Of a DNA stretch of 64,000 nucleotides, positions 50,228 to 60,400 are shown in pieces (within the stretch, counting starts at the first letter, position 1; each line of letters opens with the position of its first letter). Origin of the DNA: Haemonchus contortus (Eukaryota > Nematoda > Chromadorea > Rhabditida > Trichostrongylidae). Under the pieces are notes generated by a model. The model saw only the letters and a program-made list of their open reading frames with translations, had not been told where the DNA came from and ran no database searches. The position numbers and the translations under genes are program-made. The stretch is taken from contig LS997567.1 of assembly GCA_000469685.2 (NCBI GenBank), forward strand, positions 37,325,505-37,389,504. Direction: 5' to 3'.

Positions 50228-51315
50228 TTAATTTTTAAAATACTTTAATAGAACCTGGGACTGAATCTCATTTACTCTGATCTTGCCCTCTACGATCCCC
50301 ACTACGGTATTATGCCAGTTCAAACTTCAGCTAATTTTCGCGCGCACTGACCTGAGAGATGGAACTTCATGGGTCATTTTCATGAGATCGTCCTTCGGTC
50401 TAGCATTCCTGTAACGGAGCTCGAGAAAAAACTTCAGGTTGAAGGGCGAAATGCTGTCAGAGAAAGGCCTTGAAAAGGAAAAAAGAACTGCATGTGATGT
50501 ATAGGGCGTGGTGCCAATTCCTGACTGTGGAACGGGATGGAACTGCGGTTTTCTTTTTTGACGGGCCATCGGGGGATGGTCAAGAGAGATAGGAAGGGAA
50601 TCAAGAGAGATAGGAAGGGATGTTCATTTACTGCAAAAGAGTAAAGTCTACAACCCAGTTCTTGGTAAGCGCTGACCTATGAGGTCTTATGTGAAGGTTT
50701 GCGATAATATCATCTACCTTTATTGAGTTACAGGGCAAGAATGTTGATGTAGACTAGTAGAACGGTGGCGAAGAAAATGAAAAAAAAGCCGTTGAGCTCC
50801 AGAATTATCAGTTTTTTCAAAAGTGATAGTCTCTGAACTTTGGCGAGATCTTTCAACAAGATTTCAGTCGATGCAACGCGTGTTGGCTACAAGCGTGCAA
50901 CTGCTGATTGCCCTTACAGCCAACGTGCTCTATTTCAAAACCATGAGTCGTTAAACACGTCCTTCCTGGAGTTTTTGGGTGGTGACGGATGTCTGGACGA
51001 CTTTTAGGCCCATTTTAATAGCTCTCTATAATGGCAGACTTTTTAGCAGACAACGTTTGCTTATCCGCTGAACTTGCTAAGAGCCTTAGCTTCTTATCAC
51101 GAGGAAATCTGCGAGATCATGTTTATCATGAAGTTTTTCTTCAGGTCTAAAGAAACTCTGAAGAAACCTCTCACGTGGCGACTCTAAACTGAGGGTCCAA
51201 GTCTAGTTAAGGGGCGACGAAGCAAAAAAAAGGCTGTTAGGTACTCTTTCGATCTCCTGTCTGGTCCAAATCATAGTCTTCGAGGTCCCTTTCAATCCGT
51301 TTTTCAGGGTTCCCT

Positions 51316-51326
51316 CCCCCCCCCCC
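51316..51326. repeat. Poly-C tract (11 bases)
   Basis: Uninterrupted run of C within a wider pyrimidine stretch. Confidence 0.95.
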
Positions 51327-53434
51327 TCCCCTTTCCAAAACAGGAGTAGCTATCTCCGATTTATTTAGTAGTATAGTATGATCTTTGGATACCAAATAAG
51401 GAATGTTTAGATGTAGAGATTACCTAGAGATGAGGCAGAAAATTGAATGACTTCTGGCAAAGTGATTCATTTTGTGAAACAACTTGGATAAATGCTTTAG
51501 AAAGGGTCAGTCGAGGAAGTAGTCGTGTCCGATCCATCAATCACCTTGTCACATTTATATCCCATAGCAGAATATCGAACTGCATTTAACATGGACGAAC
51601 TGAGACCTGCTCTGAAACGCCGGGTGGCTGCAATTACGTGTCCTTCGATGCAGTCCGGAAGTCGAGAGCCTTCGACCCAGTCGAATGACCACCAGCCGAC
51701 GTAAATACATTTCCCTCAGTGCGCACCTTGACGAAGGTAGCCGATTAATTTCCAGCTAACATCGATATATTTTTTTTTGCTCTGAATGTCTCCTCTACTA
51801 CATTCTGTCCTTTGTCTTTCCTAATTTCCTATCGAGGTTGCACTACACTACTGGAGGGTTTGAGTTCGAATATCATCTCTCTTCAGGAGGCAAGTAAGGG
51901 ACTGGATATGTTCATTTACATGCCAGCTCTCCGGCCTATATTCAGAAAGGCTCTCAGCACCTTAATTTGGCATTTACCTTCTTTTTACCCCCATAAAGTG
52001 GTCTAGAAGCTAGCGCAGTTGTCCAACGGCCATCGACTGCGGCCTCAATCGTCAGACTTTGCTGACCACATATTTGGGCTTCCTGCTGTGCTCTCGACAG
52101 CCAGCTATTTCCAAAAACGTATGCCTTTAGCAATAGGGCTCCCAACCAGTTTGTTCACAGCACTGGGCCATGTTCTTTAAAACCGTCTAACAGGTTGCAG
52201 TACCATTTCTTCCCAGTTTTTCTCCTTGCAGGGCCTTATAGCTTTGTTATCATATCATGGTCAGATCCTATGGTAAGTTGTCAGTTGAATTCAAGATTGA
52301 AAAGGCTGAATTCACATTAGTATGACCGATCTAAGAGCTCATCTGGATGACGTAGGAAGGCTCTTTCATTGTTGGAACTGTGAGGCAATTCAAAGACTTG
52401 TGTAAGGACCCGTTCTTTTGTCAGCCTACTCAAATTGAGTGTATTGACTCGGCAAAGTCTCAATAGCCTGAAGCCTTTCGCTCAACTGCATGAGTGTCCG
52501 GACTCTATGGAGCTCAGAAAATTCTCATTTCCTTACATGGTTATGTGAGCGATAAGTTACGGCGTCCGAAAAAGGAAAGGCCGTGAAGAGTCACATGAAT
52601 GGGCTTTGATTAGTCTTTGAGCTCCAGATCAGTCCAAGTGCACAATCCATTAATGAGAGGGGAAAACACTGAAGGTTGCTCGTTTCATATCTTTTTTTTT
52701 AGTTGTGTTATATATCGAATATGAAGAAGCTGTGAGAAGTGGTGCTGCCAGTACACCTATAATCCTGGAGTCAATTTTTCGGATCAAATCCCGGCTACCG
52801 CAAATCGACACCGTATGTACTTGGATACCAGTTAATAGGCGCCGACTTGGTTGAAAAAGAGAAGCACTTTTGATTGACTGATTAGGTAAACCAGTGTATA
52901 AGCCGAGAATACTCATGAAGACGTGATGATTGACGTGATGACAGTGATTTTGAAGAGAGTGAGAGAGTCGAGCGTATGGCTCATATTACAGTGTATGCGA
53001 GCAGTTGGATAGAAGCCATACTTTGCTGCTCTATAATATTTTGACCTGTAATACTAACGAAACAAGTATGAATAGTGTCAATGAGCACAGAGTATCCCAT
53101 TTTTCTACCTTACTTTCGTTTGTTTGTGATGGATCTTTTGATTAAATCGCTTTATGGCAAGCTTTGGGACTGTGACGTTAAGTTCTTCTGGAAGCTCTTA
53201 CAGTTATTTTTGCAAAACGCAGTTGTGAATAGTCAAATTACATATCGCTTGCACCTGAAAAGTTGAAAGTCTTCTGAGAACCTTACACTGCAACCGAGCT
53301 ACTTACACTTTACTTAAAACCGTAGTTTCTTCTTTTGAAGAGATGACAAACTATCCATATGAGCTCATCAATTTTTTGTAGAGGTCTCAGCACTTACGCA
53401 CTACTATCCCTTTCCGTCGCTCCAGCCCATCAGT

Positions 53435-53446
53435 CCCCCCCCCCCC
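53435..53446. repeat. Poly-C tract (12 bases)
   Basis: Uninterrupted run of C between genes. Confidence 0.95.
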
Positions 53447-54418
53447 TTTAAGTGAGTATCAAACTATTGACACATCCTTATCATCCTTACCTGTTCGCGA
53501 ATTGTCATAAATTTAACTTTGTTATAAGCAAGGCATGTACCAGACTGATAAGGCGTGGTCTTCCTTCTTTAATTAGGCTTTTTATAGTTACTTCTAAATA
53601 GGGTTATGCAGCTGTTTTAGTTAAGTTTATTACTGGAATGGCAATCGCAGTCAACTTTTCTGAAACGAACGCCCTCTTAATGGAAGTTTTCCAATTTATC
53701 TCGATTCGGTTTTTTCCGGTTCCAATATGCAGCATTTCATCTGGTCGTTATTACGAATCTCATGCAACAATTCATGTGCCCCATTCGTTTCACATTTATG
53801 CCATTCACTTATGAAACCTGGCAGCGATGCTTTCAGACGTTGTTGATGGCTTCGTGCCACCCACGTTGGGCCGTTCTAATGAGGGATAATTAAGGTGCGG
53901 TGACCGGTTGCATGGTTTCGTTTCTATCGATTCTATAGAAACGTATTCACTTTGAAGCTACTAGCGATGATGTTGGCTTCTCCATTTCGATTACCGTTGA
54001 AAGCGAAAATATTTTTTACACGATAATAGTGGACTACAAATGAATGCTACTACTCGAAATGATACTCATTCTCCACCCTACGCTGCTTTTATGCTAATCG
54101 TAACTGCTTGCTTATTTTGAAGTTGATTTTAAAAAATGAAGAAAGGGGAAATTATTCTGAAATTAGTAGAAAACAGTAAAGAAAAGGGATAGTGACCTTG
54201 GGTTGATCATTTCTGGTTTTTTGAAATGCGCCTTTGGATGTTTTGGGGTGATTTTGGGGTTGTGGAATACGCCCCATCATTCGACTTCCTGTCAGAATCG
54301 TAGAGGCGTTCCGATGCCGTATTTTCCAGACACAATGACTTGCGGTGAGCTCCCAGACGAGTGTGGTACTAATTTACCGACTTGGAGAGATGGAATGGTA
54401 ATGAGCCCAAGCACGTTC

Positions 54419-54483
54419 CGATTCAGGATTCGATCCCCTGACGTGCATGAGGGTCCGCCACTTGTCGCCGCTATACCACCTCC
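54419..54483 (-). repeat. tRNA-like segment, possible SINE head
   Basis: On the minus strand, TCAGGGGATCGAATCCTGA can fold as a T-arm (5-bp stem with one G-T pair, 7-base loop) and fits a B-box. About 30 bases upstream TAGCGGCGACAAGTGG is a poor A-box. There is no acceptor stem or anticodon arm, so it is not a working tRNA gene. Confidence 0.25.
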
Positions 54484-56162
54484 AAATAAAAAACAATTAT
54501 ACATAAAAATACGTTATGCCCTGTTCTCTCTAGGTTATGCCAAAATGTAACGCCAAACATCTCAAATTAACCAGTTATTTCTTCAAATGTTCCCAGACTC
54601 ATCAACTTACCCAAAGGAGGGTATTAAGCGCTCAGCCAAGGGGAGGACCAGCAGGACAAGGGTTGTTGCAGAGCCAATGTGAAATGGCTACATTTAGCGC
54701 TGAAGTTATGATGTGTTACTCATTGATTAAGCAAGTTGTTCGAAAATCAACAAGTCATTGAGCCTATTTCTTAGAAATCCAATCCTATCCGATTTGCCTT
54801 ATCGGGGCTTTTATTACTTATTTTTAATTTATTTCCGCTTGGTTGAGGTAGGCGGCAGCTGTTTTAATGGCTTAGCATTACTTAGTCTCTTTTTCATGAC
54901 TGAATAAGTTTTTATTCTTTTCAATTTATTCTTTGTTATATCTGGTATTTCAGGCTAATTGACTTACCCTCCGCTACAAATGCTAGTCAAAACACAGCCG
55001 TAGATGAAAACGAAGTAGTAATATTGTTTTGTGTTTACCTCTAGTGGTTACTAGTTTATAGGTTTCCATATAATCACAACGGAGGCTTTCGTAAGACGAT
55101 TATTTGAATTACGAATATCGCCACACTGAACCTTGCCTATCTTTATAGTCGAATGCCTGCTGTTGATTCTCATTGAATCTCTACATTATTACATACTTTA
55201 TTTCGAATTTGCTGTATTACATAATAGTTTTAGTTGTGGAATACTAAAAAATGGAAAACAATCTGTAAAAGTTATTATTTCCTAAGAAAAATTTTTTTGG
55301 GGCTTTATAAATCAATTTTTTGTAACCTAAGTATGGTGTAACTCATCCTAATCCTAGTGATGTTTCATGATAGCACAAAAGTGGAATTTCATATTCAGTT
55401 CCCAATTGTCAGAACTATGGTCAAAGGGTGTAGTGGCAAACGGTGCACTATCACGCAAGCATGGCCCGGGGATCGGTTCTTGGATCGATACTCGTCCAGG
55501 CCAATCACGCCTTCCATCCCTGCGGTGTTGGTCAGTTATTGCAAAATTCGTCCGGGAATATAAAAGTACTGACTCGTACATAAGATTGCGTGGGAGGCAT
55601 TGCATGGGACTACTTCATGCCACTACGAGTCCGCATGAAGGGAGAGTGCTTGGCGCATCCCAAAAAGTGGATTGATATACGCTGGAAACTTTAACTCTTT
55701 GGCCTTTCAGAACTATAACAAAAAGATTATTCTGAATGGAAGTGAATGCGTGGCACATATGCATAGCAAAACGGAATTGATCGGAACACTTTTTCATCAG
55801 TAGTGCTAAGAAGTGGTACTGACAAGTAAATATATGCGCAAGGGCACCCATTTTTTATTGAGACGTTTTCAACAAGTAAAATTTACATATCCAATGTATT
55901 ATAGATACAATTCAAATGTATTCCCCATGATTGTGTGCTACACACTCATGACTCTCGAAATCGTCTTTACCACTACAAATTTGCACATTCCAGGATTGAG
56001 CTAATTCGGTACTCATTGTTCATCTGTCAGACATTTGTTGAGCTTTACTTGTTAGATCTTACGGTAGATACTGCTCTGCTGAGCAAAGCTCTGAACGAAC
56101 GAAAGGAGTGTTTTGCTCCGTGCCCCTCGAGCGAGTATGTACGATTCACTGAACTACTCTGG

Positions 56163-56247
56163 TTCGCGACAGTGACGAATATGTAGAGACATCACTGGTC
56201 GAGGAAATCGATGATCAACGGGACGACAGGTGATACAGGTGACTCCG
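56163..56247 (+). repeat. Dispersed repeat, copy 2
   Basis: Matches 11459-11545 in block order over about 85 bases. It lies between genes, while the other copy lies in apl-1 intron 3. Confidence 0.6.
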
Positions 56248-56862
56248 CTCTGTTGAAAACTATATGGTTCGGACCACCTCAGTTTTGGAGGTTTAAAGTG
56301 CTCGCCATCCAACTGAGTCATACTGGCTCTACCCAAGATCCAGAGTTGCGACTCAGCTTTCCCTTGAAGCAGCGGGGGTGTGGGATACGGATTAGAGTGT
56401 GGGAGCATTTTATGGTCCTCAAATGTCCTGAGCGATTTTTTATCGGTTCTAAATGGTCCCAACTCTTTCAAGCTGGAAGGCAATCTGGTTTGGTTGCGAC
56501 CTGAGTGGCTTACGCTGATCTAATTTTTCAGCTTACCTTCGCACTTTGTTTTCCTGTGTGACTTACTAATAAAAATGAGTTCGTATGTGGCTTTTCCTTG
56601 TGTGTATGTCTAGCTACAAATCGAATATGCCTGTGAGCTAGTATATATGGCCAATGATTGTCGTACACGAACGTCGGCAATCAACGGCGCCAGCAGGCAG
56701 CTTCAACGACTGGCTGGGTACTCATTTAAGGTGTGCAATCACGACATTATCGGCTTGGCGAGTCTAGTAATGAGCAATTTCATCGATGCTGACCTAATGA
56801 CCATGCGGCGGAAGGCTTTACAAGTATGTGCATACGTGTGCATGTGGCACATAAGCATGATA

Positions 56863-56884
56863 TGTGTGTGTGTGTGTGTGTGTG
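56863..56884. repeat. TG dinucleotide microsatellite
   Basis: Eleven TG units without interruption. Confidence 0.95.
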
Positions 56885-57405
56885 AAACGAGTGGATGAGA
56901 ATTGTCAATGGTAGTAGCCGAGGGTCGACACCAGCCGGTTGCACTACCGTGGAGAGTTGTCGATACAAATTGTCGATGAGAGCTGACGGCAACGTCCACT
57001 GTGGTGTCCACTACATCTGAGGCTTGCAGCTGAGACTCAGTGACAGGTGCACCTTAACGAGCTTCACATAGACCTCATCGATGAAGAGGTAGGGCGGTGG
57101 GGCAGAGAGTAGAGGGTAGAGTCAGGTAGCCCATATGCACCTGCCTCCTCGTCGTCTCCGCCTTGACAGAATCATCGCTTGACCCAATTTTCATGCGCCT
57201 TCGTACACCATCGTTCTATTTTACGTTGAGTTTGTGCTGTAGCAATATCTCGACCATATTAAGGTCAAAAGTTTTTGTCGACTTTTGTCTAACAATCGTT
57301 CGAATCCGCCTCACTTCTGAACAGTTTCATCTCCTGTCGCCTTTTCGATCTCTCAGCGTTCAAAAGCGTTTCCGTTGACGCCTCTTAACTATCCCTCTTG
57401 GATTA

Positions 57406-57413
57406 CAGACATT
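57406..57413 (+). promoter_or_regulatory. Candidate trans-splice acceptor of the forkhead gene
   Basis: A GGATTACAG acceptor ends at 57408, five bases before the ATG at 57414, after a pyrimidine-rich stretch. Confidence 0.45.
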
Positions 57414-60400
57414 ATGGTGGGGCTTTACTCGGACAGGCTGCCGGATCTGGACTGGTTCCTTAACATAGCCGCATCCCCTTGCTCACCGACGCCTGCCCCA
57501 CCAAAAAAGGTTCGTTTCCGTGCAAATTTCTCAGGGACCAAAAGGTCGAACTCTGGGGGGACACAGTATACACATATGCCCCTTGATGACCAGTCAAGGC
57601 CCCTTCTTTTCAGAAATCTACAACTTTTCCACGAAAAAGGCAACGACGATCATGTCTTCAAGTACGACACACATTCGAAGCGGTAGGTCATACTTGGCAA
57701 CATCATTGATCAATAGCACTAATCGACCAATAGCATGCTTTTGAAGCTGAATGGTCAAATCGATTACCATTCGACGAACATGAAACCTCCGTTGAGTTAT
57801 GCTCAGCTAATTATGGATGCAATGGCAGAACGTCAGGTGGAGAAAATTACTCTCTCAGAGATCTATGAATACGCTATTCGACGCTATGCTTATTACAGAA
57901 GCTCGAAGGGACCATGGAAGGTTAGCATAATTAAATTACAACGAGAGATTTTTGATACTTACTACAGCAAAGGACCCAGAATTCAAGACTATCGTAGTGC
58001 TTTTCTCCTTTTTTCCTCAACAGTTGCTGCATTTCTTTGCTTTTTATCCAAGATCCTTATCATATCCTGTCATTCTTTCATTTTCATTGACCATCCTTCC
58101 ATTTCTTTTGCCAACTGACATTTTTAAGATTCTTTTCCGCCCATTCTCGAGATGTTTTTCCACAGTGATAAAGAAATTTCTACAAAGCAAAAGAAATCCG
58201 GACTCTAGAGGAGAGTGTGAAAGATCAGTCCGACCCGACCAGTCGAAAAATTCGTGGACTTTTCCTCCCTGTATGCTCGAAAAAATTTTCTTTCATATAA
58301 ATGAATTCCTTTCCCCAGGATCCTTATGTCCTGTCATTAATTCATTTTCATTTATTATTCCATTTCTTTTGTTGGCTGTGACTTTTACGAGACTTTTCCG
58401 GCCCTATTCTTGAGGGGCATTCTTAAACTCCGGGAAAAGATCAAAGAATTTTCTACGAACAAATCGAAAATTGGATTGTAAAAGTCACCGTAAAAAATCA
58501 GTCCATCCTATATGTGTATTACCAGAGACATTTCTGAAAAACATAATTTCGTTGGAAATTCAGTTGGTTGTGTGCCATTTGGTCTGATTTTCGGTTTCCC
58601 TGCCTTTTGAAGCAATGAGCTCAGGTGCATGCATACGAGTATGGGCAACGGGAAACGGTCAAGTCGTGCGTCCGAGTACGCGCGCGGCAAATTGCGCGGC
58701 GGAGTTCGTGACGATTTGAACGACTCTGACGCCAATTTTCGGGGCACAAACTCGACTAATTAAGCAGGGTCAAATTATCCTTCTAATCTACTTTACTTCA
58801 AATTTGGGCCCCAATGATAGGCGCTGAAGTCGCTCGAATCGTCACGAACTTCGCCGCACAATTAACCGCACGCATCCTAGGGAGCACGACTTGGCACATA
58901 CCCAAGGGCAACTAATTGTGAGTCATTTAATATGAGAGGTTACTAGCGGAAATGACCGGATGCGTGAAGAATATGAAGCTAATCATGCTTGTTTTCCGAG
59001 CCGCTTTTCCAATTTCTTCTTTTTATATTCTTTTTCCTTTCTTCTTCCTATTGTGGGGTCATATTCAGGGATGGTTTTCCTTGTTTTGGCAGCTTTTCAG
59101 ACTGCTATGGTGAAATCCCAGTAGACAGCTGGTTACAAGCTGTTGTTGCTATCAGTAATTGTTGACTTCTAAGAGTTACAGCTCAACAGGCAAATAAAAT
59201 CTTACTAGTAACATGATCAAAGATCTCTTTTATGCATGATTACGTCTGGACATTATTAGTACTCATAACAATGCCATTCAAAACCATGCATTATTCATTA
59301 TTACTCCGGCGACTTTTCTGTAGCCAGTGATGCGTGAATTTCAGGAAGTTCAGGTTTAGGGTTCATATCATATGGGAACAGCGATAAGGGAGGAGATAAG
59401 CAGCTAGTGTTTCTATGAGGGGAACCGGACCTGAAAGCTTGATCATCTGTGACCAAACGCTGCTCCCTACATTTGTATCAACTCGGTCCAACTGACTCCA
59501 GAAAGGGATGAGTATCTATAGGGGAGCTGGTCAACCGCAAGAAATCATGGTCCCCTAGGTGAAACGCCCACACGTCTTGGACTTGCACCACGCCCTGTAT
59601 AATGAAGAGATAACAGGAAGTAATAATGGGTGCGTAATGATATTCCTCGTTTATGTTCACTGCCAAGAGACCAGGGCCCTGCAGAAAGGAGAAAATTCCA
59701 GAAAATTCGCTGTCAAGGGTCCGAAATCGGGAGAGATTATTACTATCTAATACCTCGTTAGCTTGCGATAATTGGGAGAATCACTTAATTACACCTTCAA
59801 TTTACAGCTCAATGCCGTGCGTACGGTAGAGGATTGATTACAGTATCGATCGATATCATCGTTTTAGATTGTGTCCCGTCGGAGACCATTAATAACCCAG
59901 TTCCGAGTTCTCAGCCCATCAGATGTATCCCTTTCTAATCTATGTTCGCTGTACTGCAATGAAAGCTCATTCACGATCAATTATTCAGTCGCTCGATCGA
60001 TTGGGCGAGGAATCGATTGATTGGGCGAGGAAGACATCTATGCTATGATCTATGCTGCTATTGCTAGCATCACATCATAATGCCATTTGAGCTCCCTCTC
60101 AATTATATCTAACTCAGTTTCGATTTGTCCAGTTGTAGCCTGATTCAGACCAAACTCTAGCTTTCTCCCACGGATGAACGCACTAGTGAGAGCGAGTCCT
60201 TATTATTTCTTTCTTTGGGAGTGATGTGTTAACGAATGACTCATCTATCATACGAACTTCTCACGATTAAGCATAAAGAGAATAAAGACGACGCGTTCGT
60301 CAATCTCATTTTTTGATGCGCCCTGCAATCGACTTCTGTTCCGAATTGATTTATTATCGGAAATCAGAGAAAATAACAGAAAGGCAAAAAAGAACACAAA

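Larger units (their letters stand above)
50228..57413. other. Intergenic between the 148-residue gene and the forkhead gene
   Basis: No gene was assembled. It holds C-runs at 51316-51326 and 53435-53446, a tRNA-like arm at 54419-54483, a dispersed repeat copy at 56163-56247, and a TG repeat at 56863-56884. ORFs of 60-115 codons overlap on both strands and have no recognisable motifs. The forkhead promoter is expected near its right edge. Confidence 0.45.

Noticed and set aside
54203..54550. Plus-strand 115-codon ORF
   Set aside because: Overlaps open frames on the other strand and the tRNA-like segment; no recognisable motif, so more likely repeat-derived than a gene.
57520..57744. Plus-strand ORFs overlapping forkhead exon 2
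   Set aside because: Other frames of the intron and exon; the chosen exon 2 frame is the only one joining exon 1 and exon 3 in phase.
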